This document shows positions 8,644-17,253 of a stretch of DNA of 64,000 nucleotides, in pieces. Each line of letters opens with the position of its first letter. Position 1 is the first letter of the stretch. The stretch is taken from contig CAWJJM010000011.1 in NCBI GenBank assembly GCA_963843275.1, positions 1-64,000 of the forward strand. The letters run 5' to 3'. The translations under genes and the position numbers were made by a program. The notes beneath the pieces are model-generated. The model ran no database searches. It was not told the origin of the DNA and saw only the letters and a list, made by a program, of their open reading frames with translations. The DNA is from CAWJJM01 sp963843275. Its GTDB lineage: Bacteria > Acidobacteriota > Thermoanaerobaculia > Multivoradales > JBCCEF01.

Positions 8644-11600
8644 CTAGAAGCGGAACCCGACCGAGAACCGCCAGGTGCGCGGGGTCTGGTAGTCGTTCTC
8701 GTTGACCGCCTTGCCGAAGGTCGAGGTCTTCTCCCAGTTCACCCCCTCGACCGGCGTCTCGGTGAAGGGATTGAAGGACTTGATGACCCGGATGCCCTCG
8801 TTGTCGTCGAGACCGTTGGGGTCGAAGACCCCCTGCTCGTCGAACACGTTGAGGACCTCCGGCTGCACGAACAGCTCCACCGAGCGGCCCCAGGCGTTGA
8901 ACTCGAAGCCGTAGTTCAGCGACAGGTCGGAGCGGTGGATGTCGTCGGTGTGGAACGCGTCGCGCGCCGTGAAGTAGTAGGTGACACTCGACGGCGGGGT
9001 GGCGTAACCGGGGTTGGTCACGTACGGCCGCGTGTTGAGCGTCGCGTTCGCGGCGTAGGGCTGGCCGGAGGTGTAGTTCTCGAGCCAGCTGACGCTCAGC
9101 CGGTGGTGGTCGCTGTTGACCAGGTCGTAGATCGCCCAGGCGCGCAGCTTGTGCCGGGCGTCCACCCGCAGGTCACCGTCCGGGCGGTTCCAGCTCGCCT
9201 GGCTGTACTCCGGGTAGCTCAGAGCCCCGTTCAGCAGCGGCCCGCTGGGCCCGTTCTCACCGTCGAAGTTGCCGCTGGTCTCGGACAGCGTGTAGTTGAC
9301 CGAGGCCGACAGCTTGTCGGTGAACCGGTAGCGGAGCTGCGTGTGGAGGCCCTTGTACTCGCGGCTGATCCCGGGAGCATAGTTGCCGACCAGGCTGAGG
9401 TCCGCCGGACCGGACGAGGTGTCCACCTTGCCGTTGTCGACCGTCGTCTTCTGGCCGTAGAAGTCGTTCCACTCGCGGACCACGAGGTCGGCCCGGACCA
9501 GGCCGCGCGAACCGATCCGCTTGGTGGCCCCGATGCTGTACTCGTCGACCGACGGCGAGCTGACGCCGCTGCGGATCTGCGTCGTGGCACCGGGGATGTC
9601 GACGCCCTCGAGGTACTGGGCGATCGGTGCCGTGCTGCTGATCTGGTTGAGGTCGAAGACCCCGCCCTGCGACGTGTACCAGTCGAAGAGGATCCCGAGC
9701 GCCGTGGCCGCGTCGACGCAGTCGACCCCGGGCACGCAGTTGACGTTGACGGCCGGCCCGGCGTAGCGGTAGTCGTACAGGCCGATGGCGCCGCCGCTCG
9801 ACGCGTCGTCGGCGACGCTGTTGGCGAGCGCCGCGACGTAGGTGCCGTAGCTGGCGTTGAAGACCAGGTCGCCGTCACCGTGCAGGTCGTAGGAGGCGCC
9901 CAAACGCGGGCTGAACTTGCTGTCGTCCGCCACCTTGGCCCCGCTGGAGTCGACGCCGTCGTTCTGGTCGTAGCGCACGCCGAGGTTGAAGCTCCAGTTG
10001 TCGTTGAGCTGCCAGCGGTCGTTGACGTAGTAGGAGTTGGTCTTGAACGACGTCGGCCGCGCCAGGTCGAGGTTGAACACCGCGAACCAGCGGATGACCG
10101 GGTAGTTGTCCGGGTCGGCCGGGTCGAACACCGGGAACGGGCTACCGTACGTCGGGTCGAGCGCGATCTGGCCGCCCTGGCGCACCACGTCCGAACCGTA
10201 GACCGTGAAGTCCGAGCCGGTCTGGTGGTTGATCGAGAAGCGCTCGTCCTTGAAGGTGTCGTAGCCGAAGACCAGGTCGTGGCTCCCCAGGCCCTCGGTC
10301 GACAGGAAGTACGAACCCTTGGCCAGGAAGTCCTCGTTGTTGCGCTCCTCGTCCTCGCAGGAGCCGCAGAAGGTCGGCGCCCAGTAGCGGAAGCTCTCGC
10401 CGAGGGTCCGGATCAGGGTGCCCTGGATGATGTCCGGGACGCCGCCCGAGCCCTTGCCGATGACGTAGTCACGCTTCGAGTACTGGCCCTCGACGAAGAA
10501 GTTCGAGGTCAGGATGCCGGTGTAGTTGATCGACTTGATCTTCTGCGGGTCCTCGCGCTGGGTGACGCTGCGCAGGTCGAGGACGGTGCCGAAGATCGAA
10601 CCGTCGCGGGTGCGGTCGATGTCGATGTAGGAGCCGATCAGGGTGTGGCTCGGGTGCGGCGTGACGGTCAGCTTGCCCTCGAGCCGGGTCTCCGAGTCGG
10701 TGGTGGGGTAACTGATGTTGGTGATGCTGGTCTGGTTCGAGCTCGACAGGTCACGGTCGCGGCCGGCGCCGAAGAACCAGATGTGGTCCTTCCACAGGTA
10801 GCCGCCGAGGGTCGCCTCGTAGATCTTGTTGACCTCGTCGGTCTGCGTGGTGGTCAGCGGGGTCTCCGACTCCCAGCTCTGGTTGGTGAAGCTGGTGCGG
10901 AACGAGCCCGAGAAGTCGTTGCCGCCCGACTTGGTGATCGCGTTGACCACGCCGCCGGTGAAGCGGCCGTACTCGGCCGACACGCCGGAGGTGGCCACCG
11001 TGGTCTCCTGGATGGCGTCCTCGATGAACAGCGGCAGCACGTCGCCGCGGATGTTCTCGTTGATCGACACGCCGTTGACCATGAAGAGGTTCTCGAAGGT
11101 CGGAGCGCCGGAGATCGACGGCGACGACGACGACCCGAAGCCGGTGTCGGAGACGCCCGGCGCGAGCTGGATGGTCGTGGCGACGTCGCGCGAGACCGGC
11201 AGCGAGTCGACCTCGTTGGCGGTCAGGGTCGAAGCGCCGGTCCCGGTCTCGGAGATGGCGCCCTGCTGACCGGTCACCACGATCTCCTCACTGACCTCGC
11301 CGAGCTCGAGCTGGACGTCGGAGATCGCCGTCTGCGCGGCGGACATCTTCACGTGGCGGACCGCCGAGTTGAAGCCCTCGAGCTCGTAGGTCACGTCGTA
11401 CTCGCCCGGCGGCAGGAAGGCGAGCTTGAAGTCGCCGTTGCTGTTGGTGGTGGTCGAGCGTGCCCCCTGCAGCGCCGGCGAGCTGGCGGTCACGGTGACG
11501 CCCGGCAGCACCGCGCCGCTCGAGTCCTGCACCCGCCCGGTGAGGGTACCGCTCGGGTTCTGGGCGAACGCGGCCGGCGCCAGCATCAAGCCGGCGAGCA

Positions 11601-11646
11601 GGCAGACGGCCACGAAGGTCGCCCCACGATAACGACTCGTCCTCAT
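8644..11646 (-). CDS. TonB-dependent receptor, Oar-like (tandem copy 1)
   Basis: A 1000-residue receptor. ATG 11646 follows GAAAGGAGATCTGCAA, and a signal peptide ends at APAAFA-QNPSG. The carboxypeptidase-regulatory domain (GTLTGRVQDSSGAVLPGVTV, about 30-110) is followed by the plug (EEIVVTGQQGAISETGTGAS; GGVVNAITKSGGNDFSG) and a large barrel ending RFSVGFRF. It differs from the 855-3548 receptor but is nearly identical to the adjacent copy at 12079-15084; the last roughly 320 coding bases are essentially the same in both. Two close cysteines (FCGSCEDEE) in an extracellular-loop-like segment are present in both copies and may form a disulfide. A consensus promoter lies upstream at 11761-11789. 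Ligand unknown. Confidence 0.9.
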   Translation of the reverse strand: MRTSRYRGATFVAVCLLAGLMLAPAAFAQNPSGTLTGRVQDSSGAVLPGVTVTASSPALQGARSTTTNSNGDFKLAFLPPGEYDVTYELEGFNSAVRHVKMSAAQTAISDVQLELGEVSEEIVVTGQQGAISETGTGASTLTANEVDSLPVSRDVATTIQLAPGVSDTGFGSSSSPSISGAPTFENLFMVNGVSINENIRGDVLPLFIEDAIQETTVATSGVSAEYGRFTGGVVNAITKSGGNDFSGSFRTSFTNQSWESETPLTTTQTDEVNKIYEATLGGYLWKDHIWFFGAGRDRDLSSSNQTSITNISYPTTDSETRLEGKLTVTPHPSHTLIGSYIDIDRTRDGSIFGTVLDLRSVTQREDPQKIKSINYTGILTSNFFVEGQYSKRDYVIGKGSGGVPDIIQGTLIRTLGESFRYWAPTFCGSCEDEERNNEDFLAKGSYFLSTEGLGSHDLVFGYDTFKDERFSINHQTGSDFTVYGSDVVRQGGQIALDPTYGSPFPVFDPADPDNYPVIRWFAVFNLDLARPTSFKTNSYYVNDRWQLNDNWSFNLGVRYDQNDGVDSSGAKVADDSKFSPRLGASYDLHGDGDLVFNASYGTYVAALANSVADDASSGGAIGLYDYRYAGPAVNVNCVPGVDCVDAATALGILFDWYTSQGGVFDLNQISSTAPIAQYLEGVDIPGATTQIRSGVSSPSVDEYSIGATKRIGSRGLVRADLVVREWNDFYGQKTTVDNGKVDTSSGPADLSLVGNYAPGISREYKGLHTQLRYRFTDKLSASVNYTLSETSGNFDGENGPSGPLLNGALSYPEYSQASWNRPDGDLRVDARHKLRAWAIYDLVNSDHHRLSVSWLENYTSGQPYAANATLNTRPYVTNPGYATPPSSVTYYFTARDAFHTDDIHRSDLSLNYGFEFNAWGRSVELFVQPEVLNVFDEQGVFDPNGLDDNEGIRVIKSFNPFTETPVEGVNWEKTSTFGKAVNENDYQTPRTWRFSVGFRF

Positions 11647-11760
11647 TTGCAGATCTCCTTTCGTGCGCCCCCATCGGGGAAGCAGCTGGTTCACCTACCT
11701 TGAGCTTCCCGAAGGAAGTGGGTAGTCCTCTCCTATCTGCGGACAGCGATTCGGAGGGGG

Positions 11761-11789
11761 AGCATTGCAAAGAGCGGACCACTTGTCAA
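11761..11789 (-). promoter_or_regulatory. Consensus sigma70 promoter of receptor copy 1
   Basis: On the minus strand TTGACA (11789-11784), exactly 17 bp, AATGCT (11766-11761). The transcript would carry a 5' leader of about 105 bases before the ATG at 11646. It is the best -35 match in the window and implies strong constitutive expression unless repressed. Confidence 0.8.
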
Positions 11790-11931
11790 GAGCGCGCGCC
11801 GGAACAATAACTTCAATGGAATCAGCTACTTGAGGAGACGGCCCGGAAACGGTCGGAAGCCGCCGGCCACCGCTCCGGGACGAGCCCCCGGATAACCCGC
11901 CACAATCCGAGTCCCCACCGGACTTTCCGCT

Positions 11932-11947
11932 CTCCAATCGATTGGAG
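11932..11947. promoter_or_regulatory. 16-bp perfect palindrome CTCCAATCGATTGGAG, possible operator
   Basis: Perfect inverted repeat in the 382-base gap between the two receptor copies, about 140 bases upstream of the copy 1 -35 box. Its half-site CTCCAATCG recurs twice, 20 bp apart, upstream of the receptor at 61526. The rest of the gap (11647-12020) holds only the promoter above and no gene that I can support. Confidence 0.5.
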
Positions 11948-12020
11948 GGCCGTCCAAAGGAATGGATCGGCGAGGCGGGAGGGGGGCCGACGGGTGGCGA
12001 CGGGGAGCGAGAATGCCGGA

Positions 12021-12054
12021 AAAAGAAAGAGCCCCGGCCGCACGGCCGGGGCTC
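12021..12054 (-). terminator. Intrinsic terminator of the 12079-15084 receptor gene
   Basis: GAGCCCCGGCC (12029-12039), 4-base loop, GGCCGGGGCTC (12044-12054), then TTTCTTTTTCC on the minus strand. Confidence 0.92.
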
Positions 12055-12078
12055 GGGTGGAACCGCGGAGAAGGTGGA

Positions 12079-15000
12079 CTAGAAGCGGAAGCCCACCGAG
12101 AACCGCCAGGTGCGCGGGGTCTGGTAGTCGTTCTCGTTGACCGCCTTGCCGAAGGTCGAGGTCTTCTCCCAGTTCACCCCCTCGACCGGCGTCTCGGTGA
12201 AGGGATTGAAGGACTTGATGACCCGGATGCCCTCGTTGTCGTCGAGACCGTTGGGGTCGAAGACCCCCTGCTCGTCGAACACGTTGAGGACCTCCGGCTG
12301 CACGAACAGCTCCACCGAGCGGCCCCAGGCGTTGAACTCGAAGCCGTAGTTCAGCGACAGGTCGGAGCGGTGGATGTCGTCGGTGTGGAACGCGTCGCGC
12401 GCCGTGAAGTAGTAGGTGACGCTCGACGGCGGCGTGGCGTAACCGGGGTTGGTCACGTACGGCCGCGTGTTGAGCGTCGCGTTCGCCGCGTAGGGCTGGC
12501 CGGAGGTGTAGTTCTCGAGCCAGCTGACGCTCAGCCGGTGGTGGTCGCTGTTGACCAGATCGTAGATCGCCCAGGCGCGCAGCTTGTGCCGGGCGTCGAC
12601 CCGCAGGTCACCGTCCGGGCGGTTCCAGCTCGCCTGATCGTACTCCGGGTAGCTCAGGGCTCCGGTCGTCACCGGCCCACCGGCGCCGGTCTCCCCGTCG
12701 AAGTTGCCGCTCGTCTCGGACAGCGTGTAGTTGACCGAGGCCGACAGCTTGTCGGTGAAGCGGTAGCGGAGCTGGGTGTGGAGGCCCTTGTACTCGCGGC
12801 TGATCCCGGGGGCGTAGTTGCCCACCAGGGTGACGTCCGCCGGCCCGGACGAGGTGTCCACCTTGCCCGTGTCGAGCGTCGTCTTGTCACCGTAGAAGTC
12901 GTTCCACTCGCGGTAGACGACGTCCGCCCGGACCAGGCCGCGCGACCCGATCCGCTTGGTGGCGCCGAAGCTGTACTCGTCCACCGAGGGCGAGCTGATG
13001 CCATTTTGAATCTGCGTCGTGGCGCCGGGGATGTCGACGCCCTCGAGGTACTGGGCGATCGGCGCCGTGCCGCTGATCTGGTTGAGGTCGAAGACCCCGC
13101 CCTGCGACGTGTACCAGTCGAAGAGGATCCCGAGCGCGGTGGCCGCGTCGACGCAGTCGACCCCGGGCACGCAGTTGACGTTGACGGCCGGCCCGGCGTA
13201 GCGGTAGTCGTACAGGCCGATGGCTCCGCCGCTCGACGCGTCGTCGGCGACGCCGTTGGCGAGCGCCGCGACGTAGGTGCCGTAGCTGGCGTTGAAGACC
13301 AGGTCGCCGTCACCGTGCAGGTCGTAGGAGGCGCCCACGCGCGGGCTGAACTTGCTGTCGTCCGCCACCTTGGCCCCGCTGGAGTCGACGCCGTCGTTCT
13401 GGTCGTAGCGCACGCCGAGGTTGAAGCTCCAGTTGTCGTCGAGCTGCCAGCGGTCGTTGACGTAGTAGGAGTTGGTCTTGAACGACGTCGGCCGCGCCAG
13501 GTCGAGGTTGAACACCGCGAACCAGCGGATGACCGGGTAGTTCTCCGGGTCGGCCGGGTCGAACACCGGGAACGGGCTGCCGTACGTCGGGTCGAGGGCG
13601 ATCTGGCCGCCCTGGCGCACCACGTTCGAGCCGTAGACGGTGAAGTCCGAGCCGGTCTGGTGGTTGATCGAGAAGCGCACGTCCTTGAAGGTGTCGTACC
13701 CGAAGACGAGGTCGTGGCTCCCCAGGCCTTCGGTCGACAGGAAGTACGAGCCCTTGGCCAGGAAGTCCTCGTTGTTGCGCTCCTCGTCCTCGCACGAGCC
13801 GCAGAAGGTCGGCGCCCAGTAGCGGAAGCTCTCGCCGAGGGTCCGGATCAGGGTGCCCTGGATGATGTCCGGAACGCCGCCCGCCCCCTTGCCGATCACG
13901 TAGTCGCGCTTCGAGTACTGGCCCTCGACGAAGAAGTTCGAGCCCAGGATGCCCGTATAGTTGATCGACTTGATCTTCTGCGGGTCCTCGCGGTTCATGT
14001 TCACGCTGCGCAGGTCGAGGACGGTGCCGAAGATCGCGCCGGACCGGGTGCGGTCGATGTCGATGTACGAGCCGATCAGGGTGTGGCTCGGGTGCGGCGT
14101 GACGGTCAGCTTGCCCTCGAGCCGCGTCTCCGAGTCGGTGGTCGGGTAGGGAGTGTTGGTGATGCTGGTTTCGCTAGAGCTCGACAGGTCGCGGTCGCGG
14201 CCGGCGCCGAAGAACCACAGGTGGTCCTTCCACAGGTAGCCGCCGAGGGTCGCCTCGTAGATCTTGTTGATCTCGTCGGTCTGCGAGGTGGTCAGCGGGG
14301 TCTCCGACTGCCAGCTCTCGTTGGTGAAGCTGGTGCGGAACGAGCCCGAGAAGTCGTTGCCGCCCGACTTGGTGATCGCGTTGACCACGCCGCCGGTGAA
14401 GCGGCCGTACTCGGCCGACACGCCGGAGGTGGCCACCGTGGTCTCCTGGATGGCGTCCTCGATGAACAGCGGCAGTACGTCGCCGCGGACGTTCTCGTTG
14501 ATCGACACGCCGTTGACCAGGAAGAGGTTCTCGAAGGTCGGGGCGCCGGAGATCGACGGCGACGACGACGACCCGAAGCCGGTGTCGGAGACGCCCGGCG
14601 CGAGCTGGATGGTCGTGGCGACGTCGCGCCCGACCGGCAGCGCGTCGACCTCGTTGGCGGTCAGCGTCGAAGCGCCGGTCCCCGTCTCCGAGATGGCGCC
14701 CTGCTGGGCCACGACGACGATCTCCTCGCTCACCTCGCCGAGCTCGAGCTGCGCGTCGGCGATCGCGGTCTGCGCCGCCGAGACCTTCACCTGCCGGACG
14801 GCCGAGTTGAAGCCCTCGAGCTCGTAGGTGATCTCGTACTCACCAGGAGGCAGGAAGGCGAGCTTGAAGTCGCCGTTGGCGTTCGTCTCGGCGACGCGCG
14901 CCCCCTGCAGCGCCGGCGAGCTGGCGGTCACCGAGACGCCCGGCAGCACCGCGCCGCTCGCGTCCTGGACCCGCCCGGTGAGGGTGCCGCTCGGGTTCTG

Positions 15001-15084
15001 GGCGACGGCGGCCGGTGCCAGCGCCAGTACGGCGAGCAGGCACACGGCCCCGTGGATCGCCCGTCGGTTGCCATGCTTCTTCAT
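12079..15084 (-). CDS. TonB-dependent receptor, Oar-like (tandem copy 2)
   Basis: A 1001-residue receptor. ATG 15084 is preceded by AAAGGAGCTGGAA and begins a signal peptide ending LALAPAAVA-QNPSG. Its domain order is as in copy 1: regulatory beta-sandwich (about 30-110), plug (EEIVVVAQQGAISETGTG; GGVVNAITKSGGNDFSG) and barrel to RFSVGFRF. Compared with copy 1 the signal peptide differs strongly, while the mature protein differs at scattered positions and in a few clustered patches, for example ETGAGGPVTTGALSYPEY against ENGPSGPLLNGALSYPEY. These patches lie in loop-like segments, suggesting ligand- or phage-driven change between otherwise homogenised copies. Each copy has its own upstream region and terminator, so they are separate transcription units. 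Confidence 0.9.
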   Translation of the reverse strand: MKKHGNRRAIHGAVCLLAVLALAPAAVAQNPSGTLTGRVQDASGAVLPGVSVTASSPALQGARVAETNANGDFKLAFLPPGEYEITYELEGFNSAVRQVKVSAAQTAIADAQLELGEVSEEIVVVAQQGAISETGTGASTLTANEVDALPVGRDVATTIQLAPGVSDTGFGSSSSPSISGAPTFENLFLVNGVSINENVRGDVLPLFIEDAIQETTVATSGVSAEYGRFTGGVVNAITKSGGNDFSGSFRTSFTNESWQSETPLTTSQTDEINKIYEATLGGYLWKDHLWFFGAGRDRDLSSSSETSITNTPYPTTDSETRLEGKLTVTPHPSHTLIGSYIDIDRTRSGAIFGTVLDLRSVNMNREDPQKIKSINYTGILGSNFFVEGQYSKRDYVIGKGAGGVPDIIQGTLIRTLGESFRYWAPTFCGSCEDEERNNEDFLAKGSYFLSTEGLGSHDLVFGYDTFKDVRFSINHQTGSDFTVYGSNVVRQGGQIALDPTYGSPFPVFDPADPENYPVIRWFAVFNLDLARPTSFKTNSYYVNDRWQLDDNWSFNLGVRYDQNDGVDSSGAKVADDSKFSPRVGASYDLHGDGDLVFNASYGTYVAALANGVADDASSGGAIGLYDYRYAGPAVNVNCVPGVDCVDAATALGILFDWYTSQGGVFDLNQISGTAPIAQYLEGVDIPGATTQIQNGISSPSVDEYSFGATKRIGSRGLVRADVVYREWNDFYGDKTTLDTGKVDTSSGPADVTLVGNYAPGISREYKGLHTQLRYRFTDKLSASVNYTLSETSGNFDGETGAGGPVTTGALSYPEYDQASWNRPDGDLRVDARHKLRAWAIYDLVNSDHHRLSVSWLENYTSGQPYAANATLNTRPYVTNPGYATPPSSVTYYFTARDAFHTDDIHRSDLSLNYGFEFNAWGRSVELFVQPEVLNVFDEQGVFDPNGLDDNEGIRVIKSFNPFTETPVEGVNWEKTSTFGKAVNENDYQTPRTWRFSVGFRF

Positions 15085-15259
15085 TTCCAGCTCCTTTCGT
15101 CGGCCTCCGCTCGGGACGCCGCGCGTTGCTCCGTGCCGGGGACGGACCGGAGACCCGGTCCTCCCCATCCTTCCTCGAACCGATGCTGGGCAGGGAGGTG
15201 CAAGGGGTGGACCGCACCGAGGGGACCGCCGCGGGCCGTCCGAGGGCGCACGGAGCGAT

Positions 15260-15299
15260 CCCGACGATGTCGGGCAAGTCATTTGAAATCAATAATCTA
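15260..15299 (-). promoter_or_regulatory. Possible -10 box and leader hairpin upstream of receptor copy 2
   Basis: TAGATT on the minus strand (15299-15294) lies in a locally AT-rich patch; 20 bases further downstream CCCGAC-ATC-GTCGGG (15274-15260) forms a tight hairpin. No good -35 is present. The 345-base gap 15085-15429 otherwise shows no gene; TAGCCT at 15403-15408 is a possible -10 for the rightward gene at 15430. Confidence 0.3.
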
Positions 15300-15429
15300 A
15301 AGCGGCCCAGACGGCGGCGTCCGGACTGCGGGGGAGCGGTCCGGCGCATTGGACCGGGCAATTCAATCTCTTGGTTCCGCGCGCCGACAGCAAGATGCGT
15401 GCTAGCCTGCCGCGCCGGAGCCGCGCCCC

Positions 15430-17253
15430 ATGCCCGCCGTCGTCAGCCCCAGGTCCCCGGCCCCGCTCCGCCGGGCGGCGCCCTGGGCCGCACTGCTGCT
15501 GCTGGCGGCGGCCTGCGGCCCCGACGCCGCCCCTCCGGACGGCCCGGCCACCGCGGCCCCGCCCGCCGCGGCGGCCGCCGCTCCGCCCTTCGTCGACCGC
15601 GCCGCGGAGGTGGGCCTCGACTTCGTCCACTTCAACGGCATGTCCGGCCACCTCTACCTCGCCGAGATCACCTGCGCCGGCGGCGGCCTGGCCGACCTCG
15701 ACGGCGACGGCGACCTCGACGCCCTGCTGCTGCAGGGCAACATGGTGGGCGAGCACCCGGTGGCCGAGGCGTCCGTGCCGCCGCGCTACCCGGCGCCGCT
15801 GACGCCGCGGCTCTACCGCAACGAGCTGGCGCCCCGGCACGGCGAGGCGGCGCTCCGTTTCACCGACGTCACCGCCGGGGCCGACCTGCCGGCGGGCGAC
15901 TACGGCTGCGGGATCGCGGTGGGGGACGTCGACAACGACGGCCTGCCCGACGTCTACCTGGGCAACCTGGGCGGCAACCGCCTGCTCCACAACCTCGGCG
16001 ACCTGCGCTTCGCCGACGTCACCGCCCGCGCCGGCGCCGACGACCGGCGCTCCAGCGTCGCGGTGCTCTTCTTCGACTACGATCGGGACGGGTGGCTCGA
16101 CCTGTTCGTGGGCAACAACGTGGAGTTCGACAACACCGGGCGGACCGTCTGCTACAGCCTGACCGGCGCCCCCGACTACTGCGGGCCGGGGGCCTACCCG
16201 GCGCAGCCCGACCGGCTGCTCCACAACCGGGGCGACGGCACCTTCGAGGACGTCACGGTGCGCTCGGGGCTGGCCGGCGCGCCGTCCCGGCCGACGCTGG
16301 GGGCCGTGGCCGCCGACTTCGACGGCGACGGCTGGCTCGACCTCTACGTGGCCAACGACGGCCAGCCCAACAACCTGTGGATGAACCGCCACGACGGCAC
16401 CTTCGAGGACCGCGCCCTGCTCGCCGGCAGCGCCGTCAACGCCAACGGCGCGGCGGAGGCGAGCATGGGGGTGGACGCCGGCGACTTCGACGACGATGGC
16501 GACGAGGACCTCTTCCTCGCCCACCTGATCAAGGAGACCGACACGCTGTACGTCAACGACGGGACGGGGCTGTTCAACGACGACACGCTGGGGGCGAGCC
16601 TGGGGCCGGCCAGCATGCCCTTCACGTCCTTCGGCGCCGGCTTCCTCGACTACGACAACGACGGCTGGCTCGACCTGCTGGTGGTCAGCGGGGCGGTGAC
16701 CGACCTGCCGGAGCGGGTGGAGGCCGGAGACCCGTTCCCACTGGAGCAGCGCAACCAGCTCTTCCACAACCCGGGGTCGACGGGGTCCGCCCTCCGCTTC
16801 GTCGACGTCAGCGCCGACGCCGGGCCGGCCTTCGCCGTCGAAGAGGTGTCCCGCGCCGCCGCCTTCGGCGACGTCGACGATGACGGCGACCCCGACGTGC
16901 TGGTGGTGAACAACAACGGGCCTGCCCGCTTGCTCCTCGACCGGGTGGGCCAGGACCGTCGCTGGCTGGGGCTGCGCCTGGTGACCGGCGACCCGCCGCG
17001 CGACGCGCTGGGCGCGCGGGCGGCGCTGCGCTGGGACGGCGCCCCGCGGCTGTGGCGGCGGGTGCGCGCCGACGGCAGCTACAACGCCAGCAACGACCCG
17101 CGGCTGCTCTTCGGGCTCGGCGACCGCCCGGCGCCCGCGGCGGTGCGCGTGCGCTGGCCGGACGGCACCGTGGAGGACTTCCCGGCTCCCCCGATCGGCC
17201 GCTACACCACCCTCGCCCGCGGCTCCGGCTCGCCGGCCCCGGAGGCGCGATGA
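15430..17253 (+). CDS. FG-GAP/VCBS repeat lipoprotein with ASPIC/UnbV domain (CRTAC1-like)
   Basis: A 607-residue probable lipoprotein: the N-terminus has a hydrophobic run and a lipobox-like LLLAAAC-G near residue 30. At least seven calcium-binding FG-GAP/VCBS motifs follow, of the form D-x-D-x-D-G-x-x-D: DLDGDGDLDALL, DVDNDGLPDVYLGN, DYDRDGWLDLFVGN, DFDGDGWLDLYVAND, DFDDDGDEDLFLAH, DYDNDGWLDLLVVSG and DVDDDGDPDVLVVNN. Together these predict a beta-propeller. The C-terminal 90 residues match the ASPIC/UnbV domain (GARAALRW..., VRVRWPDGTVEDFP). Such proteins are surface or periplasmic; their molecular role is not known. The stop overlaps the start of the TPR lipoprotein gene (ATGA), so the two are translationally coupled. 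Confidence 0.88.
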   Translation: MPAVVSPRSPAPLRRAAPWAALLLLAAACGPDAAPPDGPATAAPPAAAAAAPPFVDRAAEVGLDFVHFNGMSGHLYLAEITCAGGGLADLDGDGDLDALLLQGNMVGEHPVAEASVPPRYPAPLTPRLYRNELAPRHGEAALRFTDVTAGADLPAGDYGCGIAVGDVDNDGLPDVYLGNLGGNRLLHNLGDLRFADVTARAGADDRRSSVAVLFFDYDRDGWLDLFVGNNVEFDNTGRTVCYSLTGAPDYCGPGAYPAQPDRLLHNRGDGTFEDVTVRSGLAGAPSRPTLGAVAADFDGDGWLDLYVANDGQPNNLWMNRHDGTFEDRALLAGSAVNANGAAEASMGVDAGDFDDDGDEDLFLAHLIKETDTLYVNDGTGLFNDDTLGASLGPASMPFTSFGAGFLDYDNDGWLDLLVVSGAVTDLPERVEAGDPFPLEQRNQLFHNPGSTGSALRFVDVSADAGPAFAVEEVSRAAAFGDVDDDGDPDVLVVNNNGPARLLLDRVGQDRRWLGLRLVTGDPPRDALGARAALRWDGAPRLWRRVRADGSYNASNDPRLLFGLGDRPAPAAVRVRWPDGTVEDFPAPPIGRYTTLARGSGSPAPEAR

